Source: Lachnoclostridium sp.
GTDB lineage: Bacteria; Bacillota_A; Clostridia; Lachnospirales; Lachnospiraceae
Length of the DNA stretch: 27,966 nucleotides
Direction: 5' to 3'
Assembly: GCA_015057755.1 (NCBI GenBank)
Contig: SVDR01000028.1
Coordinates: 1 to 27,966 of the forward strand
The translations under genes were made by a program, and so were the position numbers. This document shows, piece after piece, positions 1 to 7,639 of the stretch (positions are counted from its first letter, which is position 1; each line of letters starts with the position of its first letter). Under the pieces are notes generated by a model that saw only the letters and a list, made by a program, of their open reading frames with translations, was not told the DNA's origin and searched no databases.

Positions 1-818
1 CGAGAGTACACCAGGTTCGTCCGCACGCAGGTCAGATGGCAACTGCAAGAAACCTGTTAAGACTTCTTGAGAACAGTAACAATACAACACGCCAGGGTCA
101 GATCCGCGTACAGGATGCTTACTCCATGCGCTGCTGCCCGCAGGTTCACGGTGCAAGTAAAGATGCTGTGAACTATGTTCATGGCCGAGTAGATATTGAG
201 ATCAACTCCGTAACAGACAACCCGCTTATTTTCAGAGAGGACAGAACAGGTATCTCCGGCGGTAACTTCCACGGTCAGCCGATGGCATTAAGCTTCGACT
301 TCTTAAAGATTGCTGAGTCCGAGCTGGCTGATATTTCCGAGCGTCGTATTGAGCGTCTCGTAAACCCGGCTTACAGCGGACTTCCGGCATTCTTAACACC
401 GAACGGCGGCGTAAACTCCGGTTTCATGATCGTTCAGTACTCCGCAGCGGCTCTTGTTTCCGAGAACAAAGTATTAGCTCACCCGGCTTCCGTTGACTCT
501 ATTCCGTCTTCCGCAGGTCAGGAGGACCACGTAAGTATGGGTACGATCGCAGCAAGACAGTCCGCAGAGATCGGCCGCAACGTTCGTCGTGTCCTTGCTA
601 TGGAGATGATGGTTGCTTGTCAGGGTATCGATATGAGAGGCAACAAGGGTCTTGGTAAGGGTACACAGGCTGCGTATGAGCTTGTTCGTAAGGGATGCCC
701 GCGTCTTGAGGAAGACCGCGAGATGTACGAGGATATCAACTACTGTGAGAAGATCATCGAGGATGGTTCCCTGATCAAAGCTGTAGAGGCAGCAATGGGC
801 GGAGCTCTTGAATTCTAA
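1..818 (+). CDS. hutH: Histidine ammonia-lyase, C-terminal part (cut by left edge)
   Basis: The reading frame is open from base 3 with no start codon, so the 5' part lies outside the window and about 271 C-terminal residues remain. HutH deaminates histidine to urocanate in the cytoplasm, the first step of histidine degradation. Visible family motifs are RPHAGQ at the left edge, VQDAYSMRCCPQVHGA, NSVTDNPLIF followed by SGGNFHGQP, and SSAGQEDHVSMG, all characteristic of the aromatic amino acid lyase fold. The Ala-Ser-Gly that forms the MIO cofactor lies upstream and cannot be checked. The next gene, hutD, starts 2 bases after the stop, so the two are co-transcribed. The ftcD and fchA genes downstream support a histidine rather than a phenylalanine or tyrosine substrate. 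HutU and HutI are not in the window. Confidence 0.95.
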   Translation, partial: RVHQVRPHAGQMATARNLLRLLENSNNTTRQGQIRVQDAYSMRCCPQVHGASKDAVNYVHGRVDIEINSVTDNPLIFREDRTGISGGNFHGQPMALSFDFLKIAESELADISERRIERLVNPAYSGLPAFLTPNGGVNSGFMIVQYSAAALVSENKVLAHPASVDSIPSSAGQEDHVSMGTIAARQSAEIGRNVRRVLAMEMMVACQGIDMRGNKGLGKGTQAAYELVRKGCPRLEEDREMYEDINYCEKIIEDGSLIKAVEAAMGGALEF

Positions 819-820
819 TT

Positions 821-1435
821 ATGGCAGATTATATCATCAGACATAAATGCAGCAGTGAATACAATACTTCCAGCTGGAGCGGTGGAACGACGACGGAGCT
901 TGGCATCGGTCCGGAGGGAAGCCGTTACGCAGACCGCGATTTTCTTTGGAGGATCAGTTCTGCGACGGTAGACTTGGAAGAGAGTACATTTACCGTGCTT
1001 CCGGATTATGACCGGATTATAATGACGCTGGAAGGCGAGATCGATCTTTGTCACAACGACGGAGAATGGATCCATCTGAAGGCGTTTGAGACACATTCTT
1101 TTGACGGCGGTGATGATACCGTGAGCAGAGGAAAAGTGGTCGATTTTAATTTGATGACAAGAAAAGGAGCAGCAGGCGGAACGATGCTTCCGCTTGTGTT
1201 CCTTGCAGACGGGACATGTTTTGAGATCAAGACGGTTCTTTCTGATATCGAAACATTCAGTGAAGCGATGCTTTACTGTTATCGCGGATCGGTAACGATC
1301 GTGTTCGAGGATGGCAGCGAGAAGAAACTTGGGGAAGGAGAGTCTCTCTGGATGAAGGGAGATTTTGCAAATGCTTCTTGGAAGGTTCTCGGAGGATCCG
1401 GAGCGCGTGCAGTACTGACCGCAGTGCGAGTGTAA
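821..1435 (+). CDS. hutD: HutD family protein (histidine utilisation)
   Basis: This 204-residue protein carries the HutD signature: a Trp-Ser-Gly-Gly-Thr-Thr-Thr-Glu-Leu segment near residue 20, then FLWRISSATVDLEESTFTVLPDYDR around residues 41-65, and a second cupin-like half with LPLVFLADG and SVTIVFEDG. The family is a small bicupin encoded in hut operons. In Pseudomonas it has been proposed to act as a governor that limits hut expression, but its chemical role is not settled. It starts 2 bases after hutH and lies 21 bases before ftcD, so it sits inside the degradation operon. It has no signal peptide and is presumably cytoplasmic. The family call is firm; the function is inferred from context. 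Confidence 0.88.
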   Translation: MADYIIRHKCSSEYNTSSWSGGTTTELGIGPEGSRYADRDFLWRISSATVDLEESTFTVLPDYDRIIMTLEGEIDLCHNDGEWIHLKAFETHSFDGGDDTVSRGKVVDFNLMTRKGAAGGTMLPLVFLADGTCFEIKTVLSDIETFSEAMLYCYRGSVTIVFEDGSEKKLGEGESLWMKGDFANASWKVLGGSGARAVLTAVRV

Positions 1436-1456
1436 AATTTAAGGAGGAGATTTACC

Positions 1457-2365
1457 ATGGCAAACAAATTACTTGAGTGCGTGCCGAACTACAGCGAAGG
1501 CCGTGACATGGAGAAAATTGAGAAAATTTTAGACAACTTCAGAGGAAAACAGGATGTAAAACTTCTGGACTACCAGATGGACCCGAGCCACAACCGTTTA
1601 GTTGTTACTGTAATCGGTGAGCCGACAGCATTAAAAGACGCTGTTGTTGCATCCTATGGTACAGCAGTTGAGCTGATCGATATGACAAAACATGAGGGTC
1701 AGCATCCGAGAATGGGCGCAGTAGACGTTTGCCCGTTCATTCCGTGCCGCAATACAACAGTTGCAGAGGCTGATGAGATTGCAAAGGCAGTTGCAAAAGA
1801 GGTTGGCGAGAAATTTGGTATTCCGTGCTTCTTATATGAAGATTCCGCATCTGCTCCGCACAGAGTAAATCTTGCAAGCATCCGTAAGGGGCAGTTTGAG
1901 GGTATGGCTGAGAAACTGAAAGATACAGAGATGTGGACTCCGGACTTCGGACCGTCTGAGATGCATCCGACAGCTGGTGTTACAGCAATCGGCGCAAGAA
2001 TGCCGCTGGTAGCATTCAACGTAAACCTTGGCACAGACAATCTTGAGATCGCAAACCAGATTGCTAGAAGAATCCGTCACATCAACGGCGGCTACCGTTT
2101 CATCAAAGCAATCGGTATTATGCTTGAGGACAGAAACATCGCTCAGGTTTCCATGAACCTTGTAAACTATGAGAAGACAGCTGTTTACCGTGCATTTGAG
2201 GCAGTTAAGATGGAAGCCAGACGTTACGGCGTTCCGGTACTTGAGTCTGAGATCGTTGGTCTTCTTCCGATGCAGGCACTTGTTGACTGTGCAGAGTACT
2301 ATCTCCAGGTTGCTAACTTCGATCCGGCACAGATTATGGAGAACCGTCTTCTTGAGGAGAACTAA
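1457..2365 (+). CDS. ftcD: Glutamate formimidoyltransferase
   Basis: This 302-residue protein matches the formiminotransferase half of mammalian FTCD. It transfers the formimino group of N-formimino-glutamate to tetrahydrofolate, giving glutamate and 5-formimino-THF. Motifs include ECVPNYSEGRD at residues 7-17 and a GQHPRMGAVDVCPFIPC block at 81-97. His83 of that block appears to match the catalytic His82 of the mammalian enzyme. An AAGGAGG ribosome binding site at 1441-1447 fixes the ATG. The protein ends where the mammalian fusion would continue into the cyclodeaminase domain; here that domain is the separate gene fchA, 2 bases downstream. Confidence 0.95.
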   Translation: MANKLLECVPNYSEGRDMEKIEKILDNFRGKQDVKLLDYQMDPSHNRLVVTVIGEPTALKDAVVASYGTAVELIDMTKHEGQHPRMGAVDVCPFIPCRNTTVAEADEIAKAVAKEVGEKFGIPCFLYEDSASAPHRVNLASIRKGQFEGMAEKLKDTEMWTPDFGPSEMHPTAGVTAIGARMPLVAFNVNLGTDNLEIANQIARRIRHINGGYRFIKAIGIMLEDRNIAQVSMNLVNYEKTAVYRAFEAVKMEARRYGVPVLESEIVGLLPMQALVDCAEYYLQVANFDPAQIMENRLLEEN

Positions 2366-2367
2366 TT

Positions 2368-3009
2368 ATGGCAAATTTAAAAGATTTAACAGTTGAACAG
2401 TTTATTGATGTTACTGCATCTGACGCTCCGGCTCCGGGCGGCGGAAGTGTTGCAGCATTAGCAGGCAGCCTTGGTGTGGCTCTTGCAGAGATGGTTGCAA
2501 ACCTGACGATCGGCAAAGCAAAATATGCTGAGGTTGAGGATGAGATGAAAGAACTGGCTGCTGCGGCTGCTGAGATCCGTGTGGAGCTTACTGCAGCGAT
2601 CCAGAAAGATACAGAGTCCTTCAATCTTTACATGGCTGCTCTGAAACTTCCGAAGGAGACAGACGAAGAGAAGGCAGTCAGAAGAGAAGCAATGCAGAAC
2701 GGCCTGAAAGAGGCTGCAAAAGTTCCGCTTGCAGTTGCTGAGACAGCAGTAAAGATCTTCCCGATCGCAAAAGCAGTAGTTGCTAAGGGCAACACAAATG
2801 CTGTAACAGATGGTCTTGTAGCATCCATGATGGCAAGAACAGCAGTGCTTGGCGCTTTATTAAACGTAAAGATCAACCTTGGTTCCATCAAGGATGAGGC
2901 ATTTGTAGCTGAGCTGGCTGCGAAGGTAGCAGAGCTTGAGGCACAGGCAGCAGCTTGTGAGAAAGAGATCCTTGCAAGCGATGAGCTTTCTGCTTCTTTT
3001 GTGAAGTAA
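2368..3009 (+). CDS. fchA: Formimidoyltetrahydrofolate cyclodeaminase
   Basis: This 213-residue, Ala-rich, all-helical protein has the cyclodeaminase signature DAPAPGGGSVAALAGSLG near residues 19-36 and a conserved NAVTDGLVASMMARTA segment near residues 147-162. It converts 5-formimino-THF to 5,10-methenyl-THF and ammonia, feeding the one-carbon pool. It is separated from ftcD by 2 bases. Its usual length (about 210 residues) matches FchA of purine-fermenting clostridia. In this operon the formimino donor is histidine-derived formiminoglutamate, not formiminoglycine. A long hairpin 35 bases beyond the stop closes the operon. Confidence 0.93.
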   Translation: MANLKDLTVEQFIDVTASDAPAPGGGSVAALAGSLGVALAEMVANLTIGKAKYAEVEDEMKELAAAAAEIRVELTAAIQKDTESFNLYMAALKLPKETDEEKAVRREAMQNGLKEAAKVPLAVAETAVKIFPIAKAVVAKGNTNAVTDGLVASMMARTAVLGALLNVKINLGSIKDEAFVAELAAKVAELEAQAAACEKEILASDELSASFVK

Positions 3010-3044
3010 GTAGAGATTTAATTGAGTAAACTTATTGATAAAAG

Positions 3045-3098
3045 TACGCCCGAGAGGAATTGGAATTTTTGAACAAACACCGATTCCTCTTGGGCGTA
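3045..3098 (+). terminator. Terminator hairpin of the hut operon
   Basis: A 19-bp stem (3045-3063 with 3080-3098) encloses a 16-nt loop and is followed by TTAATTTT. Two pairs are G-U or U-G in plus-strand RNA and would be A-C mismatches in minus-strand RNA, which suggests it serves the hut operon. The minus-strand hydrolase ends 30 bases away, so it may also insulate convergent transcription. Confidence 0.8.
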
Positions 3099-3127
3099 TT
3101 AATTTTAAAATTTACTCAGCCAAATAC

Positions 3128-4051
3128 TTACTCCCCAAACCTTCTCCTCATATACTGAATCCTTGCGATCACCGCCGCTTTTGTGGTCGGTGCTTTTTCA
3201 ACGATATCGAAGCCGTGCATGGTTCCTCTGGTTTCATTTATTTCCACATGAATTCCTGCATGTTTTAAAGCATTTGCATATGCGATGCCTTCATCGCGAA
3301 GACAATCAAATTCTGCAGTTTCGATATAAGCCGGAGGCAGGTGTTCAAAGGAATGTGTCTCTATGGGAGAGGCATAGGCCAGATCAGGAGTATCGGGGTC
3401 AGGCAGATACCCGTCCCACATTTTCTGTGAGAGGGTGCTGTTCCACATAGGAGTATCCGTAAATCTTTGGTTAGATTCACTTTCCATCCGACGGTCAATG
3501 ACCGGATAAACAAGAAGCTGGAAGCAGGGGATTTCAGTGCCGCGGTCTCTGGCCATCTGGCATACGGCAGCTGCCAGTGTGCCGCCTGCGCTGTCTCCGC
3601 CAACAGCAATCCTGCGTGGGTCAATGTTTAACTCATCTGCATGCTCAAAGGTCCATCGGAGCGCTGCGTAAGAATCTTCTGCCGGAACCGGGTGCGGATT
3701 CTTCGGCGCAAGGCGGTATTGGACAAATATAACTTTGCAAAAGGCTTTTAAAGCGTATGTCTTTGCTAGTCTGTAATGATACGGGGCACCTTCAAAGAAG
3801 AAACCTCCTCCGTGATAGTACACCAGACAGGGCATATCTTCGGAAACTCCGTACGGTTCAAAAACAAACACAGGAATCTTCTCGTCCTGATAACCATTGA
3901 TCATAACTTTTTTTACTGCGACTTCCGAATCCCTCTGGATCCATTTGGGCGGTCGCATCATCGAGCCCATTTTGCCCGCCATTTCCGAATTTTGGATAGG
4001 CGGGGCAAAAAGAGCATAGGGAAAAAATTCTTTGTTAATCGGATATTTCAT
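3128..4051 (-). CDS. Alpha/beta hydrolase of the hormone-sensitive lipase family
   Basis: This 307-residue esterase-like protein has an oxyanion-hole HGGGF at residues 80-84 and a nucleophile elbow GDSAGG with Ser154. Candidate acid and base residues are Asp249 (AEFDCLRDEG) and His279 (GTMHGFD). The HGGG plus GDSAGG pair defines the HSL (type IV) carboxylesterase family; the natural substrate is not predictable. There is no signal peptide, so it is probably cytoplasmic. Its ATG lies inside the last codons of tlpA (17-base overlap), with AGAGGA upstream as ribosome binding site, so it is the last gene of the msrAB-ccdA-tlpA transcript. Whether it is functionally linked to that redox operon or only co-transcribed is unclear. 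Confidence 0.88.
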   Translation of the reverse strand: MKYPINKEFFPYALFAPPIQNSEMAGKMGSMMRPPKWIQRDSEVAVKKVMINGYQDEKIPVFVFEPYGVSEDMPCLVYYHGGGFFFEGAPYHYRLAKTYALKAFCKVIFVQYRLAPKNPHPVPAEDSYAALRWTFEHADELNIDPRRIAVGGDSAGGTLAAAVCQMARDRGTEIPCFQLLVYPVIDRRMESESNQRFTDTPMWNSTLSQKMWDGYLPDPDTPDLAYASPIETHSFEHLPPAYIETAEFDCLRDEGIAYANALKHAGIHVEINETRGTMHGFDIVEKAPTTKAAVIARIQYMRRRFGE

Positions 4052-4679
4052 AGATCATATCAATTCCTCTCTGAAGCGTGTGGCGGTTGATGGCGCCAAG
4101 GGCATAGGTGATGGCGTAACCATCTTTGTCAATAAAGTAGGTGGTCGGCAGTGAGTACGCACCATAAGTGGATGCTGCATCGGATTCCGTATCATAGAAA
4201 ACCGGGAACGAGTAGCCCTGTTCTTCGATGAATTTTGAAGCACTGTCAAGCGTCTCACGGCCAGTTGTAACGTTTACCATAAGAAAATGAATTTCTTCAC
4301 CAAGCTCCGCATAAGCCTCATCGAAGTCTGGCATTTCCATTTTACATGGTCCACACCAGCTTGCCCAGAAGTTGAGTATAATCGGTTTTCCAATGAAGTC
4401 TGACAGATGAACTTCATTTCCGTCAATGTCGTACACGGTGAAATCCGGGGCCAGAACATATTCCGACTCGGCGGACGATTCTGTTTCCGACTCAGCAGTC
4501 TCCGGGGAAACTGCTTCGGTTTCGTGGTTCACATCGGTCGAAACCGTTGCTTGAGTGTTGGTTCCTGCAAACTGGTCTGTCTGAGTATTCTGTCCAAGTT
4601 TATTATAAAGTATATAAGCTCCGCTGAAGAGTACAAGAAAAGCAAGTAAAATAAGAATTAACGAATGTTTTTGTTTCAT
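4035..4679 (-). CDS. Membrane-anchored TlpA/ResA-type thioredoxin-like protein
   Basis: This 214-residue protein has one N-terminal membrane anchor (about residues 6-25), an acidic Ser/Thr/Glu-rich spacer (about 30-75), and a TlpA-like thioredoxin domain with the active site W-C-G-P-C at 108-112 and a cis-Pro segment SLPTTYFID. It should lie on the outer face of the membrane and pass electrons to an extracytoplasmic disulfide or sulfoxide reductase. It starts 7 bases after ccdA, whose stop codon touches its AGGAGG site. With CcdA as electron source and MsrAB as acceptor, the trio resembles the pneumococcal Etrx-CcdA-MsrAB2 system. Cytochrome c maturation is the alternative, but no c-type cytochrome genes are nearby. 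Confidence 0.9.
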   Translation of the reverse strand: MKQKHSLILILLAFLVLFSGAYILYNKLGQNTQTDQFAGTNTQATVSTDVNHETEAVSPETAESETESSAESEYVLAPDFTVYDIDGNEVHLSDFIGKPIILNFWASWCGPCKMEMPDFDEAYAELGEEIHFLMVNVTTGRETLDSASKFIEEQGYSFPVFYDTESDAASTYGAYSLPTTYFIDKDGYAITYALGAINRHTLQRGIDMIYEISD

Positions 4680-4686
4680 AAACCTC

Positions 4687-5349
4687 CTAACTGAGCAGGC
4701 TGAGCAGCTGCCCGAGTGTTCCTGTTATCATCAAAATACCAATGATCACCAGCAGGCTTCCGCTGATGAGATTAATGATTCTATAATTGCGTTTGATCCA
4801 GTCAAACGTTGTTTTCAGATTATCGATCAGTACGGCACTGAGAATAAACGGCACGCCAAGTCCAAGTGAATAGGAGAGGAGCATCAGAGTTCCTGTAAGG
4901 ATGCTGCCCTGCTGGGATGCAAGCGCCAGGGCGGAACCGAGAAATGCACCGACACACGGTGTCCAGCCAAGGGAAAAAATCACGCCAAACAACATGGCAG
5001 AGAAAAAACTCATATTGCTGGTATCCATGGAAGCACGGCTTCCATTAAACAGGTTTATATGAAGGATACCCAGAAAGTTTAATCCAAAGAAAATCACAAC
5101 CAGGCCGGAAATGACATTGATGGCAGTCTGATGGACTTTCAGAAAACTGCCCAGAGTACCTGCCAGGGCACCCATAGCTGTAAAGACGACGGTAAAACCG
5201 ATCACGAATCCGATTGCTCCGGTCAATGTTTTTTTCATGCTGCGCTCTCCACCGCCTGCAAAATAGGAGATATAGATTGGCAGCATGGGAAGGAGACAGG
5301 GTGAAATAAATGTGATGATTCCTTCCAGAAACGATATGATATATGGCAT
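4687..5349 (-). CDS. ccdA: CcdA/DsbD-type transmembrane thiol-disulfide transporter
   Basis: This 220-residue, six-helix membrane protein of the CcdA family carries reducing equivalents from cytoplasmic thioredoxin to extracytoplasmic thioredoxin-like proteins. The two redox cysteines are visible: Cys18 in FISPCLLP and Cys132 in GWTPCVGA, the canonical pair. I place the start at the ATG at 5349 because GAGGTG lies 9 bases upstream. A GTG four codons earlier lacks a suitable ribosome binding site. It sits between msrAB and tlpA, which are its likely electron acceptors through TlpA. Confidence 0.92.
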   Translation of the reverse strand: MPYIISFLEGIITFISPCLLPMLPIYISYFAGGGERSMKKTLTGAIGFVIGFTVVFTAMGALAGTLGSFLKVHQTAINVISGLVVIFFGLNFLGILHINLFNGSRASMDTSNMSFFSAMLFGVIFSLGWTPCVGAFLGSALALASQQGSILTGTLMLLSYSLGLGVPFILSAVLIDNLKTTFDWIKRNYRIINLISGSLLVIIGILMITGTLGQLLSLLS

Positions 5350-5381
5350 ATAGAATGACACCTCTTTTTATTAAGTAATTT

Positions 5382-5408
5382 GTGAATCCGGATGCGGACC
5401 GGATTCAC
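5382..5408 (-). repeat. Perfect inverted repeat between msrAB and ccdA
   Basis: A 10-bp perfect inverted repeat (GTGAATCCGG and CCGGATTCAC, 7-nt loop) lies directly at the msrAB stop codon. No U-tract follows in the transcribed (minus) direction, so it is more likely an RNA stability or processing hairpin or a weak attenuator than a full terminator. Confidence 0.6.
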
Positions 5409-6502
5409 TATTCAAACAGATCCAACAGATATCCATAGCCTTCCGCTTCCATTTTTGCGAATGGAACGAATCGGAGGGATGCACTGTTGATACAGTAACG
5501 GACACCGTTCGGAGATTCCGGATCATTTTGGAAAACATGCCCCAGATGCGTGTTGCCGGCCCGGCTTCGTACTTCCGTGCGCGGCATCCAGAGGCTGTTG
5601 TCCTCCAACTCTATGATCGAAGGGGCTTCGATCGGTTTTGTAAATGCAGGCCATCCGCAGCTGCTTTCATATTTATCCGTGGAAGAGAAAAGTGGTTCTC
5701 CGGTAACGATATCCACATAGATCCCTTTTTCGAACTGGTCCCAGAATTCATTTTCAAACGCGTATTCAGTACCATTTTGCTGAGTGACGTAAAATTGCTC
5801 ATCCGTCAGCTTTTCGCGGATGGTTTCTGTTGCGGGTTTCTGATAGTCACCCGGATCAATGCGCATGGTGGAGAATAACCGGATTTCTTCCAGTGGGATA
5901 TGACAATATCCATTTGGATTTTTTTCCAGATAATCCTGATGATATTCCTCAGCCGGATAGTAATTGATCAGAGGACCGATTTCCACATGAAATTCCTTGC
6001 TGCGGCTTCTTTCAAGTTCTGCAATTCGTTCAACGGTTGCCTTTGAGTCATCATCAGTATAATAAATACCGGTCTGGTATTGGGTTCCGATATCATTGCC
6101 CTGCTGGTTTTGGACTGTCGGATCGATGACATAGAAGTACGCCAGAAGGAGAGCATCCAGGCTCACCTGTTCCGGATTGTATTCTACTTTAACAGTTTCA
6201 CGGAATCCGGTTTTTCCTTGTATTACGGTTTTATAGACAGCATCTTCCTTTCCTGTACCGTTGGCATAACCGCTTTCCGCGTGGATCACACCCGGAATCG
6301 CCTGCATCAGATGTTCGATGCCCCAGAAGCATCCTCCTGCAAGATAAATGGTTTCTGTTTCTTTTGCAGATTCTTTTACGGGGGGCTGTACAGTGTTGCC
6401 TGACGATATTGCTGCCTGACTCGCAGAACATCCACTCAAAAACAGGGCGGCTCCAAAGAGAAGGGGAAGACAATAACTGGTGATATTTATATATTTATTC
6501 AT
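5408..6502 (-). CDS. msrAB: Lipoprotein fusion of methionine sulfoxide reductases MsrA and MsrB
   Basis: The 364-residue protein has a lipoprotein signal (LSGC, lipid-modified Cys25), an MsrA domain (about 51-215) with catalytic Cys58 in GGCFWG, and an MsrB domain (about 225-364) with catalytic Cys337 in [11 protein letters not shown]. Cys200 and Cys282 are possible resolving residues. The MsrB zinc CxxC pairs are absent. It repairs S- and R-methionine sulfoxide in surface proteins. I start at the ATG at 6502 because AAAGGAGGA lies upstream and the signal peptide begins there; the frame stays open 64 codons further without features. A TATAAT-like box on the minus strand at 6527-6532 has no clear -35. 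ccdA and tlpA downstream supply electrons. Confidence 0.95.
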   Translation of the reverse strand: MNKYINITSYCLPLLFGAALFLSGCSASQAAISSGNTVQPPVKESAKETETIYLAGGCFWGIEHLMQAIPGVIHAESGYANGTGKEDAVYKTVIQGKTGFRETVKVEYNPEQVSLDALLLAYFYVIDPTVQNQQGNDIGTQYQTGIYYTDDDSKATVERIAELERSRSKEFHVEIGPLINYYPAEEYHQDYLEKNPNGYCHIPLEEIRLFSTMRIDPGDYQKPATETIREKLTDEQFYVTQQNGTEYAFENEFWDQFEKGIYVDIVTGEPLFSSTDKYESSCGWPAFTKPIEAPSIIELEDNSLWMPRTEVRSRAGNTHLGHVFQNDPESPNGVRYCINSASLRFVPFAKMEAEGYGYLLDLFE

Positions 6503-6584
6503 AAAAATCCTCCTTTCATTTACTTCATTATAAAATAGAAAGGAGGATCGATTCTGTGATGTTGTTACAGTGGGAGAGGAGATA

Positions 6585-7376
6585 TTATAAGATCTTTCCT
6601 TCCCATTCACGCGGGATCGGAACGCCCATAATATCTGCGATCGTCGGAGCCAGGTCGAGAATGCTGACATCCGATAACTGTTTTCCTGGTTCAAACCGCT
6701 TTCCGATAAAGAAGGTTGGAATCGTCATATCTTCTTTCATCTGTGTTCCGTGCAGACGGTCATGTCCGCCGTGGTCCGCGGTAATGATCAAAGTATAGCT
6801 GTCTCCGGTTCTTTCGGCCACTTCATTGATCGCCTCATATACGCGCTTTACATTTTCAATAGCAACGTTAATATATCTCAGATATGGCTCGCTCATCCAG
6901 CCATTGTCGTGCCCGCCTTTTTCATCGGTCTCCACCTGGTAGAGGAAGATGAAATCCGGCTGGTCTTCGCGAATTCGTTTTAGAGCCAGTTCGGTCAGTT
7001 TGTTGTCGGTGTCGTCTTCACCGCGCGCGCAGATGTATCCGGAGCGGATCAAGGATTTTGGCTGTCCGATATCGCGGAGCGGTTCCCAGCCGTAGTACAT
7101 ATCGGAGACACCGCCCATGAGCTTGATCTGCTCAAAAAGACCGGAAACCGGACGTACCATCGGCACATAGGTATTGGAAAGAATACCGTGTCGCTCCGGC
7201 GGAACACTGTGGAACATGGACATGTGGCATGGAAGTGTACTGGAAGGAAAAACACTGCGGCTTTCCAGACAATAAGATCCCAGCTCCATCATTTTATGAA
7301 TAAACGGGTTGCCGCAGGCCAGAAAACCATCCGGTCTCATACCGTCGATACACATGAGAATGACTTTTTCTTTCAT
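6585..7376 (-). CDS. Type I phosphodiesterase/nucleotide pyrophosphatase family protein
   Basis: This 263-residue protein belongs to the alkaline phosphatase superfamily. It shows the first metal-binding Asp in CIDGMRPDG (Asp11), a Thr47 nucleophile in [10 protein letters not shown], an Asp/His pair in [12 protein letters not shown] and the final ADHGGHD. These are the two-zinc ligands of nucleotide pyrophosphatase/phosphodiesterases. It is shorter than secreted family members and has no signal peptide, so it is probably a cytoplasmic phosphodiester or phosphonate hydrolase of unknown substrate. AAGGAAGG stands upstream of the ATG. It lies upstream of msrAB with an 82-base gap and is divergent from htpG. 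Confidence 0.85.
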   Translation of the reverse strand: MKEKVILMCIDGMRPDGFLACGNPFIHKMMELGSYCLESRSVFPSSTLPCHMSMFHSVPPERHGILSNTYVPMVRPVSGLFEQIKLMGGVSDMYYGWEPLRDIGQPKSLIRSGYICARGEDDTDNKLTELALKRIREDQPDFIFLYQVETDEKGGHDNGWMSEPYLRYINVAIENVKRVYEAINEVAERTGDSYTLIITADHGGHDRLHGTQMKEDMTIPTFFIGKRFEPGKQLSDVSILDLAPTIADIMGVPIPREWEGKIL

Positions 7377-7479
7377 GAGAAGGCACCTTCCTTATCGTTT
7401 TTCTTACTGTTATTTTAGCAAAGCGCGAAATGGACGTCAATTACGGCGGGAACAGTTTAGAAAGTTTATAAAAAGTTTA

Positions 7480-7506
7480 TTAGCACTCTTATGAAATGAG
7501 TGCTAA
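7480..7506. promoter_or_regulatory. CIRCE element (HrcA operator)
   Basis: The sequence TTAGCACTC, 9 bases, GAGTGCTAA is an exact match to the CIRCE inverted repeat bound by the heat-shock repressor HrcA. It ends 6 bases before the -35 box of the htpG promoter, indicating HrcA control of htpG. Confidence 0.95.
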
Positions 7507-7512
7507 AAATGA

Positions 7513-7541
7513 TTGACTTTTCCAGTTCATGGTATTACAAT
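7513..7541 (+). promoter_or_regulatory. Sigma-A type promoter of htpG
   Basis: TTGACT and TACAAT are separated by 17 bases, directly downstream of the CIRCE element. The resulting leader to the htpG ATG would be about 90 nt. Confidence 0.8.
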
Positions 7542-7639
7542 ATGTTTTGTTGCAGACAGGCAGTGCTGCAAGAGTATGAAAAGATCTGCCAAGGCAGAGC
7601 ATATATAGTTGACCAATATTTATAAGGAGTGATTTGATT

